DNA of 64,000 nucleotides from CAILZL01 sp963791615 (GTDB taxonomy: Bacteria > Pseudomonadota > Gammaproteobacteria > Steroidobacterales > Steroidobacteraceae): the NCBI GenBank assembly GCA_963791615.1, contig CAWBTE010000005.1, positions 310,001 to 374,000 on the forward strand, read 5' to 3'. The notes under the pieces were generated by a model. It was not told the DNA's origin. It saw only the letters and a program-made list of their open reading frames with translations, and searched no databases. How positions within the stretch are numbered: position 1 is the first letter of the stretch; each line of letters begins with the position of its first letter. Shown one piece after another: positions 17,465 through 27,304 of the stretch. A program made the translations under genes and the position numbers.

Positions 17465-19659
17465 ATGACCCACATCCTGCGCATCGCCATCGACACACCG
17501 CTGCGGCGGCTGTTCGATTACCTGCCCCCGGCCTCACTTGAGATCGAGCCACTGCCCGGCATGCGCCTGTGGGTGCCCTTCGGAAAAAGGCGTGTCGTGG
17601 GTCTGCTGGTGGGCATCAGCGCTGAAAGCGAGATACCCCATACCAAGCTGCGGCGCGCCTATGAGCTGATTGATCGATCGCCCCTGTTTGATGCGCCGTT
17701 GCTGGGACTGCTGTTATGGTCGGCTGAGTACTACCGGCATCCATTGGGTGAAGTTCTGGCCGCCGCCCTGCCTGCCGCTTTGCGTGAAGGCGCTGCCTTG
17801 CAGGCCACTCGCACTGGCTGGCAACTGACGGCCAGCGGCCGCAGCGACGCACGTGCACAAACACCCCGACGCGCCAGTCGTTTGCATGCCTTGTTACAGG
17901 CACTGGAAGACGGACAGCTGCATGACGCAACCATGCTCGCGGCAACGCATGATGACTGGCGCAGTGGTATCCGCGTACTCGAACAGCGTGGCTTTGTTGA
18001 GCAACAGCAAGTCAGCGCAGCAACCTTGCCCGTCACATCCACGGCCATAGCTACCTCGCCACCGCTCAGCGCAGCCCAGCAGACCGCACTGCAATGCATC
18101 GTGGCGCGACTGGATACTTTCAGCACCTTGCTGCTGCACGGCGTCACCGGCAGCGGCAAGACCGAGGTGTATCTGCAGGCCATAACCGAAGTATTGCAGC
18201 GTGGTGCACAGGCACTGGTGCTGGCACCAGAGATCGCACTAACGCCGCAATTACTGCAACGCTTTCGCGCCCGCTTCGCCACACCCATTGCCGTACTGCA
18301 TTCCGGCTTGAATGACAGCGAACGTCTGGCAGCCTGGCGTGCTGCTCACAGTGGCGCGGCTGGCATTGTCATCGGTACGCGTTCAGCCGTATTCACGGCG
18401 CTGAATAATCCCGGTCTGATCATTGTTGATGAGGAGCACGACACTTCTTACAAACAACAGGAGGGCTTTCGTTACTCAGCACGCGACCTGGCCATCGCCC
18501 GCGCACAACGGCATGGCATTCCGGTGCTGCTGGGCTCCGCCACGCCGTCGCTGGAAAGCTTGTTGCGCGTGGAGCGCAAACCCGAAGACCTGTTGTTGCT
18601 GCCTGATCGGGCTGGCGGCGCATTGCCGCCCACTCTGAAGCTGGTGGATCTGCGCCAGCATGCCGCCACTCAGGGACTCTCGACCCCCGTGATGCTGAGC
18701 ATTCGCCGGCATCTGGATGCCCAGGGGCAGGTGTTGCTGTATCTGAATCGACGCGGCTTTGCGCCGGTGCTGTTCTGTCCGGGCTGTGGCTGGTCAGCAC
18801 CCTGTCCGCGTTGCGATGCGCGCCTGACTGTACACAAACGCCAGAACAAGCTGGTGTGCCATCACTGCGCACACGAACAACCCTTAAGTAACGAATGTCC
18901 GTCCTGTCATGCTGAAGTCAAACCCGTGGGTCAGGGCACCGAGCGTATTGAAGATACCCTGCAACAGATTTATCCCGATGCACCGCTGGCGCGACTGGAT
19001 CGTGACAGCACCAGCCGCAAGGGCGAACTGGATGCCACCTTGCAGCGTGTGTTGTCCGGTGAAGTGAAGATTCTGGTCGGCACGCAGATGCTGTCGAAGG
19101 GACATCACTTTCCTGATGTCACCCTCGTGGTGATTCTCGATGCGGACCAGGGCCTGTTCAGCACCGACTTTCGCGCCAGCGAAAAACTGGCGCAGAGCAT
19201 TCTGCAAGTAGCCGGTCGCGCCGGTCGCGGCGATCGGCCCGGCGAAGTGCTGATTCAGACTGAATATCCTGATCACCCGCTATTACAGCGCCTGTTGCAG
19301 GATGGCTATTCCGGTTTTGCACGCGCCGCACTGCATGAGCGCGAACAGGCGCATTGGCCGCCCTACACGCGCATCGCCCTGCTACGCGCCGAAGCGCCGA
19401 TCTGGGTACCGCCATGCGCTTCCTGCAGCTCGCCCAGCGTGCGGCGCTGAAACAGCACCGCAAGGTACGCATTCTGGGCCCCGCGCCGGCCCCCATGACC
19501 CGCCGCGCCGGCGTGCACCGAGCCCAATTGTTGCTACATGCCGCCACGCCCGGCCCGTTGCAGAATCTGCTGGCCGGATTGTTGCCTGAACTGGAAGCTC
19601 TGCCCGAAGCCAAACGGGTGAGGTGGTCAGTGGATGTCGATCCGATTGAGTTGTTCTGA
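17465..19659 (+). CDS. priA: Primosomal protein N' (replication restart helicase), frame broken near the 3' end
   Basis: PriA recognises stalled forks and reloads the replicative helicase. The DNA-binding N-terminus (RLFDYLPP), Walker A GVTGSGKTEVY, DEEHD, the zinc-binding Cys pairs (CPGCGWSAPCPRCDARLTVH, CHHCAHEQP, CPSCHAE) and LQVAGRAGRG are all intact. At about 19399 the frame changes: the original frame runs to a stop at 19450, while the true C-terminus (LGTAMRFLQLAQRAALKQH to VDVDPIELF) continues in another frame to 19659. One missing G in the CCGATCTG stretch explains it. The joined protein has the normal length of about 730 residues. argS and the SPOR gene follow, as in Pseudomonas. 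Confidence 0.93.
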
Positions 19660-19760
19660 TGAGTTGTGCTGGGCTGGCTGTTACCCGGCCCAGCCCCGTA
19701 GAATGACCGGCCATTCACACGTAACTTGTTGACTGCTGTCTAGTGGTTTATTGAAACAAA

Positions 19761-21509
19761 TTGAAACACCTGATCCAGACCCTGCTCGAAACAGCACTGC
19801 GTAACCTGCCTGCTGGCACGCTGCCGCCTGAGCTGGAAATTCCAGCCATTGAACTCGAGCGCACTCGTGATGCTGCGCATGGCGACTTCGCCTGCAATCT
19901 GGCCATGCGCCTGTCAAAGGCCGCCCGACGTAATCCGCGTGAACTGGCGCAGGCGCTGATCAATGCACTGCCGGTGAATGCACTGTTGAGCAAAGTCGAA
20001 GTGGCCGGGCCGGGCTTCATCAATTTTCATCTGGCGCCGACTGCGTATGCACAGGCACTGGATGCGGTACTGACTCAGGGAGCGGCCTATGGTCGCGCCG
20101 CAGCCGGCAGTGGTGAGCGTGTGCTGCTGGAATTTGTCTCCGCCAATCCCACCGGTCCGTTGCATGTGGGTCATGGTCGTCAGGCCGCGCTCGGCGATAC
20201 GTTGTGCGCGCTGCTGGAAACACAGGGGCACCACATCACCCGCGAGTTTTATTACAACGATGCCGGCGTGCAGATCCAGAATCTGGCCTTGTCAGTACAG
20301 GCGCGCGCGAAAGGTATTCAGCCCGGCGCAGCAGGCTGGCCGGAATCGGCTTACAACGGTGATTACATCGCCGACATTGCTGCCGATTTTCTGGCGCGCA
20401 AGACCGTACGTGCAATGGACGGCGCAGCGGTTACCGCCAGTGGCAACGCGAATGATCTGGATTCGATCCGCCAGTTTGCAGTGACCTATCTGCGCAATGA
20501 ACAGGATCTCGATCTGCAGGCCTTTGGCGTGAAGTTCGATATTTACTATCTCGAATCAAGTTTGTATTCGGATGGCAAAGTCGATGCCACGGTGCAAGGC
20601 TTGATTGCCAGCGGCAAGACTTACCAACAAGACGGCGCCTTGTGGCTACGCACCACCGAGTATGGTGATGACAAGGATCGAGTCATGCGCAAGTCCGATG
20701 GCAGCTACACCTACTTCGTGCCGGACGTGGCCTATCACGTAGTGAAGTGGCAGCGAGGTTTCCAGCGCGCCATCAACATCCAGGGCTCGGATCACCACGG
20801 CACCATTGCACGTGTCAGGGCGGGATTGCAGGCGCTGAATCTTTCGTTGAATCAGAGCAGTCCCATTCCGCAAGGTTATCCCGATTACATCCTGCACAAG
20901 ATGGTGAAGGTGATGCGCGGCGGTGAGGAAGTGAAAATTTCCAAGCGCGCCGGTTCGTATGTCACGGTGCGCGACCTGATCGAATGGGTGGGTCGCGATG
21001 CGGTGCGTTTCTTCTTGGCCTCACGGCGCGCCGATACCGAGTTTGTATTCGATATTGATCTGGCGCTGGCGCAGGGTGAAGAAAATCCGGTGTTCTATGT
21101 GCAGTATGCACATGCACGCGTATGCAGCGTATTCCGGCAACTGGGCGAGAAGGGATTCACACATGATCGTGCGCAGGGCGCCGCCAGCATGCACCTGCTC
21201 AGTACGCCGCATGAAAGCGCGCTGATGCGCCGCATCACGCAGTTTCCGGAATTGCTGGCAAGCGCAGCCGCCGAACTGGAGCCGCATCAGATTGCTCACT
21301 ATCTGCGCGATCTGGCCGGCGATTTCCACGCCTACTACAACGCACATGTGTTTCTGGTTGAAGACGCCGCCTTGCGTAATGCCCGCCTGAATCTGGTGGC
21401 AGCCGCACGACAGGTCATTGCCAACGGCTTGCAGTTGCTGGGCGTGAGCGCACCGGAATCCATGTGGTCAACCGACAAGACCAGTGACAAGAGCAGCCAT
21501 GGCGCGTGA
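19761..21509 (+). CDS. argS: Arginyl-tRNA synthetase
   Basis: The 582-residue enzyme charges tRNA-Arg. The N-terminal Add domain (about 1-90), the HIGH-type motif in SANPTGPLHVGHGR, the KMSK-like KISKRAGSYVTV, and the C-terminal anticodon-binding helices ending in LQLLGVSAPESMW are all present. The start appears to be TTG 19761 with KHLIQTLLETAL, which aligns as the natural N-terminus; no ATG is near and no clear ribosome site is visible. The last bases overlap the SPOR gene start. Confidence 0.96.
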   Translation: MKHLIQTLLETALRNLPAGTLPPELEIPAIELERTRDAAHGDFACNLAMRLSKAARRNPRELAQALINALPVNALLSKVEVAGPGFINFHLAPTAYAQALDAVLTQGAAYGRAAAGSGERVLLEFVSANPTGPLHVGHGRQAALGDTLCALLETQGHHITREFYYNDAGVQIQNLALSVQARAKGIQPGAAGWPESAYNGDYIADIAADFLARKTVRAMDGAAVTASGNANDLDSIRQFAVTYLRNEQDLDLQAFGVKFDIYYLESSLYSDGKVDATVQGLIASGKTYQQDGALWLRTTEYGDDKDRVMRKSDGSYTYFVPDVAYHVVKWQRGFQRAINIQGSDHHGTIARVRAGLQALNLSLNQSSPIPQGYPDYILHKMVKVMRGGEEVKISKRAGSYVTVRDLIEWVGRDAVRFFLASRRADTEFVFDIDLALAQGEENPVFYVQYAHARVCSVFRQLGEKGFTHDRAQGAASMHLLSTPHESALMRRITQFPELLASAAAELEPHQIAHYLRDLAGDFHAYYNAHVFLVEDAALRNARLNLVAAARQVIANGLQLLGVSAPESMWSTDKTSDKSSHGA

Positions 21510-22053
21510 TTACAAACATACTCGCACCGGAACCGGCAGCGGCATCTCCGCGTCGGGCGGATTTTCCATCGGCTTGCTGCTGGGACTGAGCGTCGCCGCA
21601 GCGGTTTACGTGTTTGACCATCGTCCCGGCGCGCAGCCCGGCAGTGAAGCTCCGCTCAGCAGTGAACAGGGTAATCCACCACAGACACCCACGCCGGAAT
21701 CGGCGCAGTCAGACACCCAGTTTGATTTCTACGAAGTGCTGCCCAACATGGAAGTGGAGGTGGCAGATGAAAAGAGCCAGCCAGACAGCAATTCCTCGGC
21801 TGCCGGAGCCATTGATGCGCCAGGCTCATACATTCTGCAGGTAGGTTCGTATCGCAAGTTTGCGGACGCAGACGGCGTCAGGGCACGGCTGGCCGCACAG
21901 GGCATGACCAGCAGCATCCAGAAGGTCAGCATTGACAGCGATACCTGGCACCGGGTGCGCATCGGGCCCATCAGCAATCTGAACAAGCTGGAAGAGACCC
22001 GGCGCAAGCTGCGCGAAGTGCAGCTTGATGCGCTGGTGATCAAGCAGCGGTAA
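21499..22053 (+). CDS. SPOR-domain membrane protein
   Basis: The product has 184 residues from ATG 21499, which overlaps the argS end; GTG 21484 is an alternative. Residues 1-20 are cytoplasmic and basic, a single membrane helix lies at about 22-42, a Pro/Ser/Glu-rich linker runs to about 105, and a SPOR domain follows (YILQVGSYRKFADADGVRARL, RVRIGPISNLNKLEETRRKL). SPOR domains bind glycan strands lacking stem peptides and so localise to the division septum. Its place behind argS matches the FtsN-like gene in Pseudomonas; I would not call it FtsN on this alone. Confidence 0.9.
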   Translation: MARDYKHTRTGTGSGISASGGFSIGLLLGLSVAAAVYVFDHRPGAQPGSEAPLSSEQGNPPQTPTPESAQSDTQFDFYEVLPNMEVEVADEKSQPDSNSSAAGAIDAPGSYILQVGSYRKFADADGVRARLAAQGMTSSIQKVSIDSDTWHRVRIGPISNLNKLEETRRKLREVQLDALVIKQR

Positions 22054-22138
22054 AGCGGCGTCGGGTTGAAACGCCTACAACGCGGCGTGGGTCGGAATAT
22101 ATTCCGGCTGCTTTTGATTGAATCATTGGGCTGCGCTT

Positions 22139-22546
22139 TCACTCAGCCGCTCCGCGATGCTGAGTTCCTTCGCCAGCAGTTATAAACAACATGCGACAGG
22201 GGCAATTTGTCTTTGCTGTATGCCAAGCGCCCTTGGGCACAATTACGTAGCTGCCAGATTCGTTGAGCTCGAAAGGCTTTGGTCCTTCGGCGGTTTCAAG
22301 AATGAACTGCAACGATCCGGACAACAGGAACACAACCTCATCGCCGTTCGGATGCATTTCCCACATCGGCCAGTCCGCATCGAAAGCGTGCATGACAACC
22401 AGGTACTCGTTGTGAAAATTGCCTAGCTGGCCGGTCATGATCTTTTGCCAGAAAGTATCATCCACTGGGAGGGGTTCGATAGAGACGTTGTTGCGGAGGC
22501 GCAAAAATGTCGATGCGAGGTTGAACGGCCCAATTGTGGATTGCAT
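22139..22546 (-). CDS. Small cupin-domain protein
   Basis: About 135 residues from ATG 22546, which has GGAGGCGGT directly upstream. The cupin motifs are visible: WPMWEMHPNGDEVVFLLSG with the first His and Glu, and SGSYVIVPKGAWHTA with the second His. It is a single-domain metal-binding barrel of unknown substrate. It lies 18 bases behind the yjbR-like gene and may form one transcript with it and the toxin-antitoxin pair. Confidence 0.82.
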   Translation of the reverse strand: MQSTIGPFNLASTFLRLRNNVSIEPLPVDDTFWQKIMTGQLGNFHNEYLVVMHAFDADWPMWEMHPNGDEVVFLLSGSLQFILETAEGPKPFELNESGSYVIVPKGAWHTAKTNCPCRMLFITAGEGTQHRGAAE

Positions 22547-22564
22547 ACCGCCTCCAGTGTTCTC

Positions 22565-22909
22565 TATCACTTGGTTTTTGCGCTCACAAAAAGCCACGCC
22601 ATCTGCAGGAGAGACTTCAGAGTCTTGCGATCTATCTTTGACAATCTAACCAGAACCACCGGATGGTTTAGATAGTGATCTGTCAGATAGTACGTATCAG
22701 GCTCCTATGGAAAGCAGCTGCGCGCGCTCGACAAGTCCAATCCGAATCATCAGCGAGTTGGGCTCAGCCGATCTATGGATCGCCAGGCACGCCAGTAATT
22801 TCCCACGCGCCTTCCACGACGTGGCACCGTGCAGGCTACTCTCCTCGACATCGGCGAGTGCCATGGCGATTTTGCCAACCTCATGGAAATCCAAGGCTTT
22901 CTTTGGCAT
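22565..22909 (-). CDS. MmcQ/YjbR-family protein, frame broken by one base
   Basis: From ATG 22909 the frame reads FHEVGKIAMALADVEESSLHG, SWKARGKLLACL, MIRIGLVERAQLLSIGA and stops at 22697. Deleting one T there continues the typical family ending TYYLTDHYLNHPVVLVRLSK and KTLKSLLQMAWLFV, to a stop at 22565. The joined 114-residue protein is a complete YjbR-type CyaY-like domain protein of unknown function. It lies between the toxin and cupin genes. Confidence 0.75.
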
Positions 22910-22932
22910 GGATCAGTTGCCTCATTTGGGCA

Positions 22933-23277
22933 TCACAGGCCGAGCACCAGTCTCAGGCCTCCGTCAATATCGCGCATCGTTTCAGCGGGAAGCGCCCGAA
23001 CGCGCTGCGTCAACAACTCGCGATCCAATGTAACCAACTGAGAAACATTCACAACCGAGGGTTTGGCCAGACCGGACTCTGCCTTTCCCACACGCACATT
23101 CCCCGGAGCGTCGGCCAGCGCAAGATTGGAAGTAATTATTGCCGCCAGGACGGTGGCGATGCGACTCTGATTGAAGGGATTGGATTGAACAATGACCACT
23201 GGCCGCCGGAAGACTGGACCAGACCCAGTAGGGGAAGGCAAAGTCGCCCACCACACCTCACCACGTTTCATTGGCAA
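22933..23277 (-). CDS. PemK/MazF-family mRNA interferase toxin
   Basis: The product has 114 residues. KRGEVWWATLPSPTGSGPVFRRPVVIVQSN is the typical N-terminus, with the conserved RRPVVIV strand; ITSNLALADAPGNVRV and KPSVVNVSQLVTLDR complete the fold. Such toxins cleave mRNA at short sites. It overlaps the antitoxin gene by 20 bases. The reading frame is intact, unlike the gene behind it. Confidence 0.9.
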   Translation of the reverse strand: MPMKRGEVWWATLPSPTGSGPVFRRPVVIVQSNPFNQSRIATVLAAIITSNLALADAPGNVRVGKAESGLAKPSVVNVSQLVTLDRELLTQRVRALPAETMRDIDGGLRLVLGL

Positions 23278-23494
23278 AACGCCTCAACTGCGTGCGTGCG
23301 AACGCAGGGTCAAGCGTTGAGGATTCCTGCGCATAGATCGCATTAAGCTTCGCGGTAACGGCTGTTGCACCGCGCTCGCTGAGATACGCCGACAACGCAT
23401 CCGCATAGAGCTGGCTGCGAGAAAGCCCGAGCTGTTGGGCGAGATGCTCGCCGGCCTCAAATACGTCGTCCGGGACTGAGATGGCGATTTTCAT
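23258..23494 (-). CDS. Ribbon-helix-helix antitoxin of the MazF-like toxin
   Basis: The product has 78 residues. MKIAISVPDDVFEAGEHLAQQLGLSRSQLYADAL is a ribbon-helix-helix DNA-binding domain, and the rest is a toxin-binding tail (LDPAFARTQLRRFANETW). It is the first gene of the operon and overlaps the toxin. Direct repeats just before the start (23503-23521) are a good candidate for the operator through which antitoxin and complex repress their own promoter. Confidence 0.86.
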   Translation of the reverse strand: MKIAISVPDDVFEAGEHLAQQLGLSRSQLYADALSAYLSERGATAVTAKLNAIYAQESSTLDPAFARTQLRRFANETW

Positions 23495-23502
23495 GGGGGC
23501 AC

Positions 23503-23521
23503 GGTATCACCGTGGTATTAC
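23503..23521. promoter_or_regulatory. Putative operator of the toxin-antitoxin operon
   Basis: GGTATCAC (23503-23510) and GGTATTAC (23514-23521) are direct repeats 11 bp apart, one helical turn, ending 9 bases from the antitoxin start. An inverted GTAATAC lies at about 23555. The arrangement suits binding of two ribbon-helix-helix dimers. Confidence 0.45.
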
Positions 23522-23562
23522 CCCCGCAATCCAGGCAGTGATTATCACGTGTGGCGTAATAC

Positions 23563-24768
23563 TCAAGCCACTTCAAACCGGTTCCTGCCTGCCGCCTTGG
23601 CGCGATACATGGCTTCATCTGCGCGCCGGTACATCACATCAAACTCGCTGGTCAGGCCCTGCTCGATGCAGATACCGATCGACAGGCTGTAACTCACCGT
23701 ATCTTGTTGTCCGACAGCATTCTGCTGAATACGCGCTGCGATGTTGCGCGCCGCAGCCTCATCACACTCTGGCGCAAATACCAGAAATTCATCACCACCC
23801 AGTCGCGCCACCACCTCGCGATCACGCACGCTGCCACGCAACACCTGCGCCACACTGACCAGCACGGCATCACCGGCAATATGGCCGAAGTTATCGTTGA
23901 TGCTTTTGAAGTTATCGATGTCAATCAGCAGCACGGCGTGGCTGTGACCACGCAGCGAACGCAACACTTCCACCGCTTCATAAGCGCCGCGACGATTCAG
24001 CAATTGCGTCAGTTCATCACGCATAGACGAGTGGTAATGCAGCGCCAGGCGGTTCTGCCACTGGTAGTGATAACGCGCCGCCAGATAACCCAGGATCAGG
24101 CTCAGCAGCAACGCGGTCAGGATCGTGCCCAGCCCAATCCATTTGAAACGACTTTCCTGCGCCTGGTAGTAGTCAGTATCAAAATCGACGCCGACAAAGC
24201 CACTGTAACGTCCCCGCGAATCGAGGATCGGCGCATGACCGGACAGAAAATATCCGTAGTCGTCATGCTGGAAATCCGGCGCCACCCAGGTCTTGCCCGC
24301 CGCCAGCTGCTGTAGCCAGTCGCTGCGGTACTCGGGCTTGAGCACAAAAGGCTCGAGATAATCTGATGCCTTGAGCTGACGTGTGGTTTTCAGACTGGCG
24401 GATTGCGCGGTGTCCAGCACAAAGTACGCCGTACCGTTCTTGTCGAGCATGGTGTAGGCGTAGGTAATTTCGGGATTGGCGGAATGGAATCGCACCAGCG
24501 GCGCCAGCGTGCTGGCATATATCGCAGCGTCATGATTCGCCCTGTCCAGCAGCTGCCGATGTGCGTCACCATCAATGGTGCTGGCTGCCAGCCGCGCCAC
24601 CTGACTGACATGCGTGCGCAGCACTTCCCAGCGCGCCTGCTGTGATAACCACTGCGGTATGGCGACAATGCTCAGTAAGACCACTGCGACGCTAAGTGTG
24701 GCCAGCCAGAACATGCGCCACTCGAAATCCCGCCAGCGCGTGCCGCGCAGTCGGTCTGGACTGTTCAT
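23563..24768 (-). CDS. Membrane-bound diguanylate cyclase (GGDEF)
   Basis: The product has 401 residues. Membrane segments at about 20-42 and 210-232 enclose a periplasmic CACHE-like sensor (PEITYAYTMLDKNGTAYFVLD, GHAPILDSRGRYSGFVGVDFD). The GGDEF domain is intact (RLGGDEF, 324-328), so it should make cyclic di-GMP. The usual RxxD inhibitory site reads RDRE here, Glu replacing Asp. Its start overlaps the esterase stop as ATGA, so the two are co-translated. Confidence 0.92.
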   Translation of the reverse strand: MNSPDRLRGTRWRDFEWRMFWLATLSVAVVLLSIVAIPQWLSQQARWEVLRTHVSQVARLAASTIDGDAHRQLLDRANHDAAIYASTLAPLVRFHSANPEITYAYTMLDKNGTAYFVLDTAQSASLKTTRQLKASDYLEPFVLKPEYRSDWLQQLAAGKTWVAPDFQHDDYGYFLSGHAPILDSRGRYSGFVGVDFDTDYYQAQESRFKWIGLGTILTALLLSLILGYLAARYHYQWQNRLALHYHSSMRDELTQLLNRRGAYEAVEVLRSLRGHSHAVLLIDIDNFKSINDNFGHIAGDAVLVSVAQVLRGSVRDREVVARLGGDEFLVFAPECDEAAARNIAARIQQNAVGQQDTVSYSLSIGICIEQGLTSEFDVMYRRADEAMYRAKAAGRNRFEVA

Positions 24769-25446
24769 TGCAGCACGCTGGTCAGCCAGTGGCTGATATC
24801 CACCACTTCTTCAGCACACACGGAATGCGGCATGTTGTAGTAGCGGAAATCGACCTTATAGCCATTGGTGGACAGCACCTCGCGGGAATGCTCACCCAGT
24901 TGCAATGGCACCACCGGGTCCTGGCGTCCGTGACACATCAGGATGGGAATATCCCGATTGGCGGCGCTGGCTTCGGCAGCCAGGGTGTCGCGCAACGGCA
25001 AGTAAGTGGACAGCGGCATGACACCAGCCAGTCGCTGCGGATAACGCAGCGCCGTGTACAAGGCAATGGCGCCACCTTGGGAAAATCCGGCAATTACGAT
25101 TCGATTTGCCGCCACGCCGGTATCCAGTTCGGCCTGGATCAATGCCATGACCTGCTGGTTCGATGCCTGTATGCCCACATACATCTTCCGGCCCCTGCAA
25201 AGCCAGCGCCTTGAGGTCATACCAGGCACGCATGACGTAGCCATTGTTGAGGGTCACCGGCCGGTGCGGCGCATGCGGAAATACAAACCGCACCGCAAGC
25301 GTCTCAGGCAGGCGCAACTCCGGAACGATGGGCACAAAGTCATGGCCATCCGCACCCAGACCATGCAACCAGATGACACTGGCCGTCGCCTTGCTGGCAG
25401 GTTCAAGCGTCACCGCAGCAGCGGCTTCCTGTCGTGTGTATTTCAT
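24765..25446 (-). CDS. Carboxylesterase/phospholipase (alpha/beta hydrolase), frame broken by one base
   Basis: From ATG 25446 the frame gives ASVIWLHGLGADGHDFVPIVPEL, FPHAPHRPVTLNNGYVMRAWYDL and LQGPEDV. A second frame then continues GIQASNQQVMALI, the nucleophile elbow GFSQGGAIALY (catalytic Ser), CHGRQDPVVP (Asp) and MPHSVC (His). An extra base at about 25179-25183 separates them. Joined, the protein has about 227 residues, normal for the YpfH/EstB-type carboxylesterases. An upstream ATG at 25494 is less likely. The diguanylate cyclase gene overlaps its stop. Confidence 0.86.
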
Positions 25447-25548
25447 GCGATGAAAAAACTTGAGGGTAGAAGGCTTGCGCAATTCTACCCTCAACTTGAT
25501 CCTAACCTTGCCTTGATCAATGGAAAATCAGGCTGGACGCCGCGCTGG

Positions 25549-25572
25549 TCAGGGTCTGTTAACAGACCCTGA
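25549..25572. terminator. Perfect 24-bp palindrome at the fadL 3' end
   Basis: TCAGGGTCTGTT and its exact reverse complement AACAGACCCTGA abut with no loop, directly after the porin stop at 25573. No T tract follows on the minus strand, so it may act as a hairpin terminator, a transcript-end protector, or a binding site. Confidence 0.4.
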
Positions 25573-27022
25573 TCAGAAGCTGACCGTGGCCTGCGCACCC
25601 AGCATATGAATGGTGGTCTCCTGCTGGCCGTTCAACAGGCCGTAGGTGCTGGTGCTGCCATCATTCTGGTTCAGGGGCGCATCCTTGGCCTTGACGTATG
25701 AATACCCCACATCCATCGCAATGCGGTCATTGACCTTCACCTTCGCGCCCGCTGACAGCCAGGTGCGATCGGCATCCGGCAGTCGCGGGGTACGCGTTGA
25801 ATTCGGCACCGGCGCTTCATCAATGGCGGCACCCAGACGCAGCTTCACGGCATCGCTGACCTGGAAGTTGGCGCCAATGGCGTAGCGCATCGTGTCTTCC
25901 CAGTTTTCAGGCGTGTTGCTGAGCGTTACGCCATTGATGCGCTTGATGCGCAATTCGGGAATGGCGCTCCACTGCGTCCAGGACGTTTCGAGCAGCAATT
26001 CAACTTTCTCGCCGATTTTCTGGGCAAGGGCCAGCCGCGCCGAAGCGGGCATTTCAACTGCCAGCGTCACCGGCCCATTCGCCAGCGTACTGGCGCTGGC
26101 CTGGGTGATGATGCTCTGCCCGGTCGCATTGGTAGAGGTGGGCGGCGAGAAAGTGGCATCGCCCGCCACGCCATACTTCATTGCGGATCGATAGGACAGA
26201 CCCACACGGGTGCGGTCATTGAAATTGAACAACAACCCGATGTCATAGCCCCAGGCCGAGTCCTTACCCTTCACCACACTCTTGCCCTCCAAATTGGCAT
26301 TGGCGCTCACCAGCGCATTGAACTGGGCCAGAGTAATGGCGCCTGCGGCGAGCTGCGCCTGCAACACCTGGGCAATCGCGGCGGTGTAGTTGACGTTTTT
26401 GCTCAGCGTTGCATCCAGCGACTGATAATTTGCACCGATACCCAGCGACACCACGTCATTCATCTTGAACGCCAGCGCGGTATTGATATTGATGGTCTTC
26501 ACATCGGAAAGATTGCCCTGAAAACGACCCATCCAGTCGGAGTCTGTGTTCTGCCGAGTGTGTTAATCACTCCACGCCCCGCGGGAGGCTTAGCTCGTAG
26601 TCTGTCTTCAGACCAAAGGGCGCGTTAATCCCTACACCGCCCACCACGCGATCGGTAATCGGCACCGCCACATAGGCTGCCGGGACAATTGACCTGCCAC
26701 CGGTATTGCCGCCGTCACCCCCCAGGCTCTGACCGAACGCAGGCTGGGAGGCCGTATTGTTGAACCGGGATTTAACATCAATGATCGCGCCATTCATCAC
26801 CAGCGAAGCACGCTTGAGCTGGGTCAAACCGGCGGAATTGAAAAACAGCGTGCTGGCATCTTCGGTCACGGCCGCCGAACCGGCGTAAGCATTGCCCAGC
26901 CCGGAAGAATTCTGCTCCATCAAGGCGAATCCGGCGGTGCTCGCCGACTGCATACCCAGCAGGGCGCTGCCCGCCAATCCAGCCAGGATTGCAAGACGCA
27001 AGTTACGCCTGGTGTCGTTCAT
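25573..27022 (-). pseudogene. fadL: FadL/OmpP1-family outer membrane porin, interrupted by about 52 bp
   Basis: The N-terminal part (from ATG 27022) has a signal peptide (ILAGLAGSALLGMQSASTAGFA), then the hatch region LMEQNSSGLGNAYAGSAAVTEDASTLFFNSAGLT, ending GGVGINAPFGLKTDYE. The C-terminal part resumes as DWMGRFQGNLSDVKTININ and ends with a barrel-type terminal Phe (MLGAQATVSF). Between them, about 52 bases encode an unrelated stretch and a stop (about 26531-26583). Without this insert the parts join as LKTDYE-SDWMGRFQG, as in relatives. FadL porins take up long-chain fatty acids or other hydrophobic compounds. As read, the gene is disrupted; an assembly error is also possible. Confidence 0.78.
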
Positions 27023-27304
27023 GACATCCCCCCGGTCCAATTTGAATTCTTCTCTAATTTGGATTGTTGATATTGCTTTATACGTGCCACTGGAGCAGAA
27101 AACCAGCCGTGACAACTTGCCAGAGGGGCAGTATCAGTAAGCGGAAACCCGCAGACTCAAGGCCTGCAGGCCGCGGTCTGGTCAGGAATCAAGCCGTCCT
27201 TCCATTCTGGTCAGACAATTCTTGACTGTCGCTACTTGCCGGAGCCGGAGACTTGATGTCTATATTGTGTCCATAGCCCATCCTGATGTGGCGGGAGCCT
27301 CACC

